DNA of 64,000 nt from Pseudoalteromonas aliena SW19 (GCF_014905615.1 NZ_AQGU01000026.1:62001-126000), one strand, 5' to 3'. Counted from the first letter of the stretch, positions 54,303 through 63,441 are shown. Numbers and translations: made by a program. The notes: generated by a model from the letters alone, not told the origin.

Positions 54303-55616
54303 ATGAGCCTAATTAACGAAACCCACGATATTAATTTAATCAGCTGGGTAGAATCAGCTAATGTTGATAACTGCGACTTCCCTATTCAAAACTTACCGTT
54401 TGCAGAGTTTCGTCGTAAAGGCGCTGATGAAGCCTTTCGTGGTGGTGTTGCTATTGGCGACCAAGTAATTGATTTAGCAAAACTGAGCAAATTAAACGTT
54501 TTAACAGGTGATGCTAAAACAGCCGCTAATGCAGCAAGTGAAGCCACCCTAAATACGTTTATGGGTTTGGGTCAACAATACTGGTCAGCACTGCGTTTAG
54601 CGCTTTCAAAAGCACTACGAGTAGGCTCTGAGCATCAACAAACGCTGAGCGATGCGCTTGTCTCACAAGCTGATATTGAGTTTTCACTCCCTTGTCGTAT
54701 CGGAGATTACACCGATTTTTACACGTCAATCTACCACGCAACTGCTGTGGGCAGCTTATTTCGCCCAGATAACCCATTACTACCAAATTACAAATGGGTA
54801 CCTATTGGTTATCACGGACGTTCTTCGTCTATTGATGTATCGGGTCAAACATTTCACCGCCCTAAAGGTCAAACTAAGGCACCTGATGCAGAAGTACCGT
54901 CATTTGGTCCATGTAAGCGCCTTGATTACGAGTTAGAACTTGGTATTTATTTGGGTAAAGGTAACGCACTGGGCGATGCAATCGCTATTGAGAATGCTGA
55001 AAACCATGTGTTTGGTTTTTGTGTATTTAACGATTGGTCTGCGCGCGATTTACAAGCATGGGAATACCAACCGCTTGGCCCATTTTTAGCTAAAAACTTC
55101 GCATCGACTGTCTCTCCGTGGATTGTAACAACTGAGGCTTTAGCTCCTTATAGAACAAGCTGGACGCGTGATGAAAGCGATCCGCAACCTATGGATTACT
55201 TAGAATCAAAAGCGAACCGTGAGCAAGGTGCTTTTGATATACAAATGGATGTTAAAATCCAAACGCAAAAAATGCGCAATGAGGGTCACACGCCAACGCG
55301 TGTATCAACATCTAGCTTTAAACACTCGTATTGGACTGTAGCGCAAATGGTTACTCACCATACGGTAAATGGCTGTAACTTCATGCCTGGTGACATGCTG
55401 GGCTCAGGTACGCAATCAGGCCCTACCCATGAAGAGGCGGGCTCTTTGCTTGAACTATCTCGTGGTGGAAAAGAAAAAATCACGCTTAGTAATGGTGAGC
55501 AACGTAGCTTTTTAGAAGATGGCGATAACGTTATTATGCGTGGTTGGTGTGAAAAAGAAGGCTATGTACGTATTGGCTTTGGTTCAGTAGAGAGTACGGT
55601 ACTGCCAACTAAATAA
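54303..55616 (+). CDS. fahA: Fumarylacetoacetase
   Basis: This enzyme cleaves fumarylacetoacetate to fumarate and acetoacetate, the last step of tyrosine catabolism. The 437-residue product has the two-domain FAH architecture: an SH3-like N-terminal domain (FRRKGADEAFRGGVAIGDQ) and the metal-binding catalytic domain (DYTDFYTSIYHA, LDYELELGIYLG, NDWSARDLQAWEYQPLG). AAAGGAA lies 5 nt before the ATG. The bases of its stop codon are shared with a repeat element. No homogentisate dioxygenase gene is adjacent. Confidence 0.95.
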   Translation: MSLINETHDINLISWVESANVDNCDFPIQNLPFAEFRRKGADEAFRGGVAIGDQVIDLAKLSKLNVLTGDAKTAANAASEATLNTFMGLGQQYWSALRLALSKALRVGSEHQQTLSDALVSQADIEFSLPCRIGDYTDFYTSIYHATAVGSLFRPDNPLLPNYKWVPIGYHGRSSSIDVSGQTFHRPKGQTKAPDAEVPSFGPCKRLDYELELGIYLGKGNALGDAIAIENAENHVFGFCVFNDWSARDLQAWEYQPLGPFLAKNFASTVSPWIVTTEALAPYRTSWTRDESDPQPMDYLESKANREQGAFDIQMDVKIQTQKMRNEGHTPTRVSTSSFKHSYWTVAQMVTHHTVNGCNFMPGDMLGSGTQSGPTHEEAGSLLELSRGGKEKITLSNGEQRSFLEDGDNVIMRGWCEKEGYVRIGFGSVESTVLPTK

Positions 55617-55684
55617 CCTGAATTCTGGATAATAAATCTATCTCGAGCAGCTACTTTCAGCGCTAACTGCGTTGAATCCAGGTT
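55615..55684. repeat. Family 2 inverted-repeat element, 70-bp internally deleted copy
   Basis: AACCTGAATTCTGG (55615-55628) and the next about 48 bp match, at about 90% by eye, the right-hand part of the full element at 63457-63651 read in reverse. The copy then jumps to CCAGGTT (55678-55684). Its first two bases are the last two of the fahA TAA stop codon. Confidence 0.75.
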
Positions 55685-55716
55685 AAATAGTATAAAAAAC
55701 ACAATGAGTTATAAAT

Positions 55717-55748
55717 GGGTTGCGGAATAAAAGCAGCCCTTTTTTATT
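55717..55748 (+). terminator. Intrinsic terminator after fahA
   Basis: Stem GGGTTGC / GCAGCCC (one T-G pair) with a 9-nt loop is followed immediately by a T7 run. Confidence 0.85.
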
Positions 55749-55833
55749 AATTTTTGAGTGGTTACAATTTATTTCTGGCTTTTTAGGCTCAGATTGATAT
55801 CTTAATTCGGTTAATAGCCAGTGTTTATATGCC

Positions 55834-57000
55834 ATGTTAGTATTTATAAAATCTTTTTATCATAAATTTTTCCCAGCTCGTCAGCTGCTTATTCGTCAAA
55901 ATGGCGAAGTTAAGCATGTTCTTTTAGCACCTTGGCTTCAATTTTTTGCTGTATTGCTTATTTTAGGAACTGTCACATGGATGAGTATTTCTAGTTTTCG
56001 TGTTTATTCGCAAACAAATCAGATTTCACATATTGAGCAAAGCCAACAAGATAAGCAAACTCTTTGGAAGAAAAAAACGAGTGATCAACACGCACTTTAC
56101 ATAAAGCAACTAGAACAACTTGAAGTGCTAGAGCAAAAACAGGCGCTGCTACAAAATATGATCGAATCGTTGCCGGCCTCTATTAGTAAAGAGTCCATAA
56201 AACTTGATACCGATCTAAAATTACCAATCAACGAAAATGAAAACGAATTTCATGAGCCGTTAATAGATGATAACGCACAAGAAAATGCTGCGCTTACGTT
56301 AAATACAACGGTTGACTTTGCACAGCGAACAGCACATTTAAACCTGCAATACGAAAATAGCTTTAGTCAACTCGATGAGCAAATAAGCACTCGACGTAAA
56401 GCTATTGTAGCAATGTTAAAAGGCGCTGGTCTTGAATCAGTGCTTGAAAAGCGTTTAGCGTTAGGCGATCAAACAGTTGCACAAGGTGGTCCTTTTGACA
56501 CATTTGACGAAACAAAAATACCTAAGCACTTTCTAGCGGTTGTAGACAAATTATTATTATTAAATAACTTAGAAAGCTTTTTAACTGAGTTGCCAAACAC
56601 GCTTCCATTACCTGCTAAAAAGTATTATATCTCAAGTGGTTTTGGTCTTCGTAACGATCCTATGAACAGTCGTCATGCGTTTCACAAAGGGGTCGATTTT
56701 GCCGGTTGGCACAAAACAGAAATATTTGCTCCAGCAGACGCCGTCGTACTTAGAGCTGGCCGAAATGGCGGTTATGGTAACTTTATAGAGCTTAAACATA
56801 AAAACGGCTTAGTAACACGTTTTGGCCACTTAAATAAAATTAATGTGAAAAAAGATCAAACAATTTATAAAAATGATGTTATTGGTTTAATGGGCAGTAC
56901 AGGACGAAGTACTGGCACTCATTTACACTACGAAGTGTTACTTAATGGCAAACAAGTCAATCCTCTAAAAATAACAAAGGCGTTTTCTAGTGTTCAGTAA
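55834..57000 (+). CDS. M23-family murein endopeptidase, membrane-anchored
   Basis: The 388-residue product has one N-terminal membrane helix (about residues 33-51, LQFFAVLLILGTVTWMSI), a coiled coil (about 60-115) and a C-terminal peptidase M23 (LytM) domain. The zinc motifs HKGVDFAG (HxxxD) and HLHYEVLLNGKQVNP (HxH) are intact, so it should be catalytically active on peptidoglycan cross-links. It overlaps the bactofilin gene by 11 bp; M23-bactofilin pairs act in cell-shape control in other bacteria. Confidence 0.92.
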   Translation: MLVFIKSFYHKFFPARQLLIRQNGEVKHVLLAPWLQFFAVLLILGTVTWMSISSFRVYSQTNQISHIEQSQQDKQTLWKKKTSDQHALYIKQLEQLEVLEQKQALLQNMIESLPASISKESIKLDTDLKLPINENENEFHEPLIDDNAQENAALTLNTTVDFAQRTAHLNLQYENSFSQLDEQISTRRKAIVAMLKGAGLESVLEKRLALGDQTVAQGGPFDTFDETKIPKHFLAVVDKLLLLNNLESFLTELPNTLPLPAKKYYISSGFGLRNDPMNSRHAFHKGVDFAGWHKTEIFAPADAVVLRAGRNGGYGNFIELKHKNGLVTRFGHLNKINVKKDQTIYKNDVIGLMGSTGRSTGTHLHYEVLLNGKQVNPLKITKAFSSVQ

Positions 57001-57472
57001 AAAAAAGCAGAAAGTAGATAATTCATCTTTAAAAAGAGTATCTCATACACCTTCAATTATCTCTGAAGATGTACGTATGACGGGCACATTAATCAGCCAA
57101 GGCGAAGTACAGTTAGATGGCCGCATTGATGGCGATATTAAAGCTGAGCATTTAGTTATAGGCTCTACCGGTATTGTCGAAGGTGTAGTTGAAGCTAAAA
57201 GTGTTGTCGTTAAAGGTAAAATTATTGGCACTCTCAATGCGAGTGAGGTGAAAATTCAAGAAAGTGCACATGTGCATGGCGATGTATTTCACGATACGTT
57301 GAGTATTGATGCTGGGGCTATTATTGAAGGCAGTTTAAAACAACGCTTCGAAAAAGAAGAGGTTGAGCTTATTAGTGATAAGCTAAAACCAGCAAGTGAA
57401 GCCAAAATATTATTAGAGGAAGATAGCAGCAGCTTGTCATTTGTAAATAAACAAGCTACTGATAAAATTTAA
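56990..57472 (+). CDS. Bactofilin (polymer-forming cytoskeletal protein)
   Basis: The 160-residue product has the bactofilin right-handed beta-helix core (about residues 25-125; TGTLISQGEVQLDGRIDGDI, hexapeptide-like repeats, VVEAKSVVVKGKIIGTLNAS) flanked by short disordered tails. Bactofilins polymerise without nucleotide at the membrane. Overlap with the upstream M23 endopeptidase gene implies coupled translation and joint function in morphogenesis. It ends 1 bp from the convergent hotdog gene. Confidence 0.93.
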   Translation: MFSKKKQKVDNSSLKRVSHTPSIISEDVRMTGTLISQGEVQLDGRIDGDIKAEHLVIGSTGIVEGVVEAKSVVVKGKIIGTLNASEVKIQESAHVHGDVFHDTLSIDAGAIIEGSLKQRFEKEEVELISDKLKPASEAKILLEEDSSSLSFVNKQATDKI

Positions 57473-57473
57473 G

Positions 57474-57947
57474 TTACTTTTTCTCAGTAATGTACATTGT
57501 AATATCTGCAGTGAAAACAAGCTCATTGCGGGTATTATAAAGTTTTACAGGCACCACCAAGTCTTCTTTATCAACCCATTTATGCGGTAAATCAATTTCA
57601 GCAATTGCTGTCACATCTGTATCCACTTTAGCTAAATACTGAACCGTCATACCTTTAGGGATCCAGCGATGTGTTTTAACTGGCACAGTGGCATCCACCA
57701 TAACGCCAGCACACAACTCAGCTAAGTTACACTGGGCAATAGCATGAATAGTTCCAATGTGATTATGAACACTACGACGGTTTTTAACCACTGCGCTACA
57801 ATGCCCTTCTCGCAAATCGAGTACATAAGGTTTCATAGAGCCAAAGTAAGGCGCTTTAAAGCAAACAGCTTTAGTAAAAAGCCAATTACCAAAAGGTAAA
57901 CGCTTAAACCTAAGCCACGTTTTTACAAGTGCGGATTTATTACTCAT
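57474..57947 (-). CDS. DUF4442-type hotdog-fold protein
   Basis: The 157-residue product has a hotdog-fold pattern with RSVHNHIGTIHAIAQCNLAELCAGVMV as the central helix region (given here in parts: HNHIGTIHA and LAELCAG). This is typical of DUF4442/PaaI-like thioesterases, possibly acting on acyl-CoA. The N-terminus is basic and hydrophobic (LRFKRLPFGNWLF). It is convergent with the bactofilin gene with a 1-bp gap, leaving no room for an independent terminator. Confidence 0.78.
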   Translation of the reverse strand: MSNKSALVKTWLRFKRLPFGNWLFTKAVCFKAPYFGSMKPYVLDLREGHCSAVVKNRRSVHNHIGTIHAIAQCNLAELCAGVMVDATVPVKTHRWIPKGMTVQYLAKVDTDVTAIAEIDLPHKWVDKEDLVVPVKLYNTRNELVFTADITMYITEKK

Positions 57948-58129
57948 TATTATTTTCCATCAACGGTTACTTTTTTCAAATTAACACATCAGACCAGTTT
58001 TAAAAAGTGCATTTACTTTGCCTTTTAGCTTAATGTAAATAAAAAATAGAACGGATAGCATCCATAGGGGTCATAAGCCCTTTCTTTTTTATGGGCGCCC
58101 ACCTAAAATACTCGGCAAAAGGAGACTCA

Positions 58130-59326
58130 ATGCAAACACAGCCCGCAAAACCAAATACGACTTTGTTACTTATCTTAGCGTTACTCGTTATATTTTGCCC
58201 TATGGCAATCGATATTTACTTACCCGCCTTTCCTACTATTGCAGAGCAATTTGCAGTTACAGAACAACAAGTACAACAAACCGTTGCTATTTTTATGTTA
58301 ACTGTTGGTTTAGGTCAATTAATTGCGGGACCGCTGGCGGATAGATTTGGTCGAAAACCGGTGGCTATTGTTGGAGTTAGTTTATACGCAAGTTCGGCAT
58401 TGCTCGCTTACTACTCGCCTTCTTTTGATGTATTGATGATTGCACGCGCCTTTCAAGGTTTAGGAGCGTGTGCCACCTTTGTTGTCGCATTTGCGATAGT
58501 ACGCGATAAATATGGCCCAGAACGCAGCGGGCAGATGATCACCTATCTAAATGGGATTGTGTGTTTTATTCCTGCAATGGCGCCTATTTTAGGTGCATGG
58601 CTGACCGTACAGTTTGGCTGGCGTATGAATTTTATGTTTTTAACCGTTTTTGCTATTGTCGGCCTTATTGTCACGCTATTCTTTTTTAGAGAAACACGCC
58701 CAGCCGATAGCCATTATCAAGGCCATATTTTAGATTTACGTCGCTTTACCCCGATTATTAAAACACCGGTATTTTTATTTAATAGTCTAATTTGTATGGT
58801 CGCGATGTCGGCTATTTTGGTTTATGTAACACTCGCGCCTGGCTGGATCATTACACATTTAGGTGGCACGGTAGCTGATTTTACCTTTTGGTTTACGTTA
58901 AATGCTGTAATAAGTATTGTCGCGAGCTTTATATTACCAACGTACATTAAACGAAATAGCCAGCAAGCTTTGCGACTCGGTGTAAGTTTGTTGGTTTTTT
59001 CAGGTTTATTAATGCTTGCTCTTAGCAGTATAGAAACGGCGTTTGCACTTATGTTACCTATTTTAATTGCAGCATTAGGGTTTGCGTTAAGTTTAGGCTC
59101 TGCAGCAGGTATGGCTCTATCTAGCTTTCCTAAACAAGCAGGTACAGCCTCAGCATTACTGGGGGCAATGCAAATGAGCGGGGCCAGTATACTTGTCGTT
59201 TTAACTCAATTTTTAGGGCTAAGTACACCTTGGTTAATTGCTTTTCACCTTTTATTATTGGTGCCACTTTGGTTTATTTTAATGACTAAAAAAGCCCATA
59301 CTTTACATCCGGCTAAAAGCGCATGA
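58130..59326 (+). CDS. Bcr/CflA-family MFS drug efflux transporter
   Basis: The 398-residue product has twelve predicted helices, the DHA1 motif A GPLADRFGRKP between TM2 and TM3, and the Bcr-family N-terminal pattern DIYLPAFPTIAEQF. Members export chloramphenicol, bicyclomycin or sulfonamides. I start at the ATG at 58130 (AAGGAG 5 nt upstream); 13 in-frame codons upstream lack a ribosome site. It overlaps the downstream LysE/RhtB gene by 4 bp, so the two exporters are likely made together. Confidence 0.9.
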   Translation: MQTQPAKPNTTLLLILALLVIFCPMAIDIYLPAFPTIAEQFAVTEQQVQQTVAIFMLTVGLGQLIAGPLADRFGRKPVAIVGVSLYASSALLAYYSPSFDVLMIARAFQGLGACATFVVAFAIVRDKYGPERSGQMITYLNGIVCFIPAMAPILGAWLTVQFGWRMNFMFLTVFAIVGLIVTLFFFRETRPADSHYQGHILDLRRFTPIIKTPVFLFNSLICMVAMSAILVYVTLAPGWIITHLGGTVADFTFWFTLNAVISIVASFILPTYIKRNSQQALRLGVSLLVFSGLLMLALSSIETAFALMLPILIAALGFALSLGSAAGMALSSFPKQAGTASALLGAMQMSGASILVVLTQFLGLSTPWLIAFHLLLLVPLWFILMTKKAHTLHPAKSA

Positions 59327-59970
59327 TGATCAACCCTGACTTTTTACTCTCGTTTTTATTGGCTAGCTTTTTAATGGCGGTTGCACCGGGTCCATCCAAT
59401 GCTTTTTTAATGGCGCAAACATTTGCTAACGGGCGCAGTGCAGGCATGCAAAGTGCCTTTGGTTTTGCTTTAGGCGGCGTAGTACATACTTTTTTAGCGG
59501 TAGTTGGTTTAAGCGCACTACTAAAAGCATCCGCTACAGCGTATGCAACAGTACAATATGCAGGAGCTGCATATCTGTGCTATTTAGGGCTTATGATGAT
59601 TAAAGGCACATTGCGCAAGCGTCAGCCAGCAGCTCATAATGAGCAATGTGATAAACCTCACGTGAGTACCAGCAAAAAAAGTAATGTGATGTTCCAAGCC
59701 ATGATGACTGAAGTATTAAACCCTAAAGTTGCATTGTTTTTTATTGCGTTTATTCCTCAATTTGTAGATCCCACACTTTCATCTGCTACTTTACAACTGG
59801 CTTTTTTTGGCTTGCTCTACCCTATTTTTGCTTTTCCGATTGACTGCACGTATATTTATTTTGGCGATAAAATAGCACAATTTTTTAGAAGTAATCCCAA
59901 TAGCCAACTTTGGATTGATAGGATCACCGGCTTAGTGTTCATCGCCCTTGCTATCAATCTATTATTTTAA
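59323..59970 (+). CDS. LysE/RhtB-family amino-acid exporter
   Basis: The 215-residue protein has about six helices and the family signature APGPSNAFLMAQTFANGRSAG near residue 20 (GPSN core), with ALGGVVHTFLAVVGLSALL following closely. Such proteins export homoserine, threonine or other amino acids. The start overlaps the preceding MFS stop (ATGATGA), so either of two adjacent ATGs is used. It is followed 1 nt later by a family 2 repeat-end remnant. Confidence 0.9.
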   Translation: MMINPDFLLSFLLASFLMAVAPGPSNAFLMAQTFANGRSAGMQSAFGFALGGVVHTFLAVVGLSALLKASATAYATVQYAGAAYLCYLGLMMIKGTLRKRQPAAHNEQCDKPHVSTSKKSNVMFQAMMTEVLNPKVALFFIAFIPQFVDPTLSSATLQLAFFGLLYPIFAFPIDCTYIYFGDKIAQFFRSNPNSQLWIDRITGLVFIALAINLLF

Positions 59971-59971
59971 C

Positions 59972-59990
59972 TAACCTGCACTTTGGTTAA
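59972..59990. repeat. Possible solo end of repeat family 2
   Basis: TAACCTGCACTTTGGTTAA matches the left end of the full family 2 element (TAACCTGAACTCTGGTTAA) at all but two positions. It begins 1 nt past the LysE-family stop codon and is itself a small inverted repeat, so chance or a terminator stem remains possible. Confidence 0.4.
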
Positions 59991-60008
59991 CTAAAAAAAA
60001 GAATCAAC

Positions 60009-60473
60009 ATGGAACAAAAAAGACAGTCTCTTCCCGCGCAAAAAAATATCGCATTAGTTGCCCACGACGGTAAAAAAGCAGCATTAAAAGTATGGTGTGA
60101 AAAACACAAAAGCATACTAAGCAAACACACTTTGTATGGCACCGGTACGACGGGGCATTTAATCCAAAAAACCACTGGTCTTGATGTAATCCAACTTTTA
60201 AGTGGCCCAATGGGTGGCGATCAACAATTAGGAGCAAAAATAGCAGAACATGAAATACATGTTTTGATATTTTTTTGGGATCCGTTGGCATCGCAACCTC
60301 ACGATCCTGATGTTAAGGCATTGCTTCGTTTAGCGGCTGTTTGGAATATACCCGTGGCGTGTAATGAGGTCAGTGCTGATATGCTATTAAGCTCACCGCT
60401 TATGGACGTTGAGCTTGAACGTACTTTGCCAGATTACGAAAAATACCTCGCAACCCGACAAATAGATATATAA
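60009..60473 (+). CDS. mgsA: Methylglyoxal synthase
   Basis: MgsA converts dihydroxyacetone phosphate to methylglyoxal and phosphate, a bypass that relieves sugar-phosphate stress. The 154-residue product fits the family. It has [10 protein letters not shown] at the N-terminus, TGTTGHLIQ for phosphate binding, [11 protein letters not shown] with the catalytic Asp, and [18 protein letters not shown]. It lies 38 nt after the LysE-family gene and converges on yegD with a 9-nt gap. Confidence 0.97.
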   Translation: MEQKRQSLPAQKNIALVAHDGKKAALKVWCEKHKSILSKHTLYGTGTTGHLIQKTTGLDVIQLLSGPMGGDQQLGAKIAEHEIHVLIFFWDPLASQPHDPDVKALLRLAAVWNIPVACNEVSADMLLSSPLMDVELERTLPDYEKYLATRQIDI

Positions 60474-60482
60474 ATTTTTAAG

Positions 60483-61847
60483 CTACTTATAAAGCATGCT
60501 GGCCCATTTAGTTAGGCCAGCAGTTACACTACCAAAGTGATCTCCATTAACCATTTTTATATCACCTAAATGCTCGCTCAACGCGGCTTTAATTAAAGGT
60601 GACTGTGCACTACCACCTGTTAAATAAATAACGTCTGGGATAGTTGCAGCGTCACTGATAGCTTGTTTAGCAAGCGTCACAATTTGACTAATACTACTCT
60701 CTACCGCAACAGATAGATCGTGCACTGATAGATTTTTATAAAGATCTTTATCTAAAAAACTTAAATCACAGTTAAATTCGCTTGCTGATGAAAGGGCTAT
60801 TTTTGCAGCCTCACCTTGCTGTACTAGCTGATGACCTTGTTTATTTTGCTGTAAATGCATTAAACGTTTATAAAGCTCTGGTGCACTTACGTCACGTAAT
60901 TGTGCATTTAACTCACGGGTATGGCTTTCGCTATAGAATTGGCTTTGTAGGTTTACGTCATTAATTTTACACGCTTGCCAAAATGCCTGATTTGGTAATG
61001 GTAATCCCGATTTAAACGTACTACCTAACCCCAGCAATGGCATTAAGCCGTGGTAACTCAATGCAATATCTAAATCATTTCCACCAACACGTTTACCACT
61101 GTGCGCTAAAAAATCAGCATCACGTTCACTGTTGCCCCTAAAGCTTGGCCCCATTTGTACAAATGAACAGTCACTTGTGCCCCCGCCAATATCTATAACA
61201 AGTACCTTTTGATCGTGTGTCAAATCACTTTCGTAATCGATACCTGCGGCAAGTGGCTCATATAAAAAGGCAACATCTTTAAAACCAGCACGTTTGGCCG
61301 CACGCTCTAAAATACCCACGGCTTGTTGATTTGATTGCTCACCACCAACGGCCTGAAAATTTACCGGGCGACCAATCACTGTTTGTGTCAGCATTTTGCC
61401 TAAAGAGTGCTCAGCGCGCTGCTTAATTTTTAAGATCATTGCCGTAGCAATGTCTTCAAAAAAGTTAATTTGACCTTGTTTTAAACCTGTTGCACCAAAA
61501 AATGATTTAGGGGATTTAACAAAATAGCCTTCTTCAGGAAACTGCACGTACTCGCTGATCGCTTCACGACCAATAAATAGGGTGTCATCTGAAGGATGTA
61601 AATCAAGATCTGACTTAATACGGGGTAAGGTATTTAAAAGGGCTTGGCGTTGCGATATAAAGTCGTGTTCATGAGCCGTGCCATGTAAATGCTTAGCAAC
61701 AAAGTCAACCACCAGCGCACTGTGATGAGTGTAAAGTGTAGACGGTAAGTAATGCTTCCCTTGCTCTAGCGGTACCAATTGAACATTACCTTCGTTCATT
61801 ACACCCATAGCACAATTAGAACTACCGTAATCAAAACCTACAAACAT
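60483..61847 (-). CDS. yegD: YegD-type Hsp70-family chaperone-like ATPase
   Basis: The 454-residue product has the Hsp70 actin-like ATPase fold: VGFDYGSSNCAMGVM (phosphate 1), AFLYEPLAAGIDYE (connect), VLVIDIGGGTSDCSF (phosphate 2) and VIYLTGGSAQSPLI (adenosine). The C-terminal substrate-binding domain of DnaK is absent and the ATPase domain carries an insertion, as in E. coli YegD. The client and function are unknown. Confidence 0.92.
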   Translation of the reverse strand: MFVGFDYGSSNCAMGVMNEGNVQLVPLEQGKHYLPSTLYTHHSALVVDFVAKHLHGTAHEHDFISQRQALLNTLPRIKSDLDLHPSDDTLFIGREAISEYVQFPEEGYFVKSPKSFFGATGLKQGQINFFEDIATAMILKIKQRAEHSLGKMLTQTVIGRPVNFQAVGGEQSNQQAVGILERAAKRAGFKDVAFLYEPLAAGIDYESDLTHDQKVLVIDIGGGTSDCSFVQMGPSFRGNSERDADFLAHSGKRVGGNDLDIALSYHGLMPLLGLGSTFKSGLPLPNQAFWQACKINDVNLQSQFYSESHTRELNAQLRDVSAPELYKRLMHLQQNKQGHQLVQQGEAAKIALSSASEFNCDLSFLDKDLYKNLSVHDLSVAVESSISQIVTLAKQAISDAATIPDVIYLTGGSAQSPLIKAALSEHLGDIKMVNGDHFGSVTAGLTKWASMLYK

Positions 61848-61909
61848 ACTTCACCACACATTACCAAAAAGGCCGCGCAATTTAGCACACTTTGTGAAAA
61901 TTATAAACG

Positions 61910-62749
61910 CTATAAACTATCTCTTACTCGTAAAAAACTGGCAAACCGCGGCAAACCATTTTTTGTTAAGCCATGAAACCGATACGTTACAGTGCTGCCT
62001 ATCTCGGGCGGAATGGAGCGCTCAGCATTACTAAACCCAGTACCTATAGAAAACACCTGCCCTTGTGCTGTTTTTACCCTTAATGCACCTAGCATGCCTT
62101 GATACTTACCTTTGCCTGGTAGATGTGCAATCACCACCGCTTCAGCATCCAAATAAGGCTTTAACTTTAATAATGTATTACTGCGCCCTGAACTATGTTT
62201 AGCAGAGGCTAAATGAAGCATTACACCCTCGCCGCCTTGTTGAGTGGTTTGTTTGAAGTACTTGGTGAGCTGTTCATTATTAGCAAAGCGGAATTGCTCT
62301 ACTGCATCAATATGAGGGGCGTTTAAACGAGTAATAAGCTTACTATAATTTTGGTAGCGAATACTAAAAGGCAAAGCTGCATCAGGCATATCAAATACTT
62401 TATAAGTAATTGTTTGCCAATCATGGTTATTAGGTTTTTTTGTTCTTACGATGCCGCTCACCAGTGCGAAGTTTTCGCGCTCTACCCAAAGCTCCCCATC
62501 AAGCCATATATTTGGTAAAGGGGCTGTAAACCAACTCGGCGCATTTATAATATTACCTTTACGAGTAACAAACTCAGTGCCAGTCCATATGGCTCTTACG
62601 CCATCAAACTTTTCACTGACTAAATACTGACTGACCTCGTAATGCTTAGTTTCGTCGTATACTTTAGCTAATAAAACAGACGGTTGTGCTGCACTTATAC
62701 ATTGCGTAAAAAGTACCGCTATAATTAAAAGCATGTATTTAATCGTCAT
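61910..62749 (-). CDS. Exported ATP-dependent DNA ligase (minimal, Lig E type)
   Basis: The 279-residue product begins with a signal peptide (MTIKYMLLIIAVLFTQCISA) and continues as a minimal two-domain ATP-dependent ligase. Motif I is SEKFDGVRA (adenylated Lys), motif III WLDGELW, motif IV EGVMLH and motif V LLKLKPYLDAEAVV. A C-terminal OB domain ends RFASFLRVR. Such Lig E enzymes are periplasmic and proposed to act in DNA uptake or extracellular DNA. I use the first ATG (62749); a TTG five codons earlier is the only upstream start. Confidence 0.9.
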   Translation of the reverse strand: MTIKYMLLIIAVLFTQCISAAQPSVLLAKVYDETKHYEVSQYLVSEKFDGVRAIWTGTEFVTRKGNIINAPSWFTAPLPNIWLDGELWVERENFALVSGIVRTKKPNNHDWQTITYKVFDMPDAALPFSIRYQNYSKLITRLNAPHIDAVEQFRFANNEQLTKYFKQTTQQGGEGVMLHLASAKHSSGRSNTLLKLKPYLDAEAVVIAHLPGKGKYQGMLGALRVKTAQGQVFSIGTGFSNAERSIPPEIGSTVTYRFHGLTKNGLPRFASFLRVRDSL

Positions 62750-62784
62750 TATTGGCGCATCCAAGCTAGAAAAGTTGGCTTAAA

Positions 62785-63441
62785 CTATAGTTGAGATTGC
62801 ACCCATTGCCAAAACTCACCTAAGTTATTCATACAGTATGTAGCATGACTAAAGTCATGGCTTTGAGTATATTTATTAGCAATAGCGACAACACGTAAAG
62901 AGGCATTGTTGGCCGCCGTAACGCCGGTGAATGTATCCTCAACAGCAATTGCATTGCCTGCCTGTATATTTATCTGCTTAAGCGCCAGTAAATATGGATC
63001 TCCAGCTGGTTTAGGATTAGTTACATCATCTTTTGTCACAACGGTGTCAAATAGCTCATAAAAGCCTAAACCTTTGAGTATTGGTAAGGCCTCACTTTTA
63101 GCACTGCCTGTCACTAAGGCCATTTTAAGTCCACTATTTTTTACCGCCCTTAATGTTTGCTCAGTAAATGGCATAAGCGCTGGTAAATGTGTTATTACAT
63201 ATTTACCAAACAAGCGATATTTTTCATCCGCTAAAAACTGTGCGGTTACTGATAAATTATGCTCTTGTTTAATTTCGATTGCGGCCTCTAAAGTCGGACG
63301 ACCTGAAAAACGCTGACAAAAATCATCTTCTGCATAACTAACGCCATAAGGCTTAAGTAATTTACTCCAACATACAAAGTGCATACTTTCTGAATCGACT
63401 AATGTGCCGTCCATATCAAATAATATTGCTTTTAAAGTCAT
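62785..63441 (-). CDS. HAD-superfamily phosphatase, beta-phosphoglucomutase-like
   Basis: The 218-residue product has HAD motif I FDMDGTLVDSES (nucleophile and acid Asp), motif II LVTGSAKSEA, motif III NPKPAGDPYLLAL and motif IV VEDTFTGVTAA, with a class I cap. This is the pattern of subfamily IA phosphatases such as YcjU, YfbT or PGMB. The substrate is unknown. Its start lies 16 bp from a family 2 repeat element, which forms the whole leader. Confidence 0.88.
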   Translation of the reverse strand: MTLKAILFDMDGTLVDSESMHFVCWSKLLKPYGVSYAEDDFCQRFSGRPTLEAAIEIKQEHNLSVTAQFLADEKYRLFGKYVITHLPALMPFTEQTLRAVKNSGLKMALVTGSAKSEALPILKGLGFYELFDTVVTKDDVTNPKPAGDPYLLALKQINIQAGNAIAVEDTFTGVTAANNASLRVVAIANKYTQSHDFSHATYCMNNLGEFWQWVQSQL

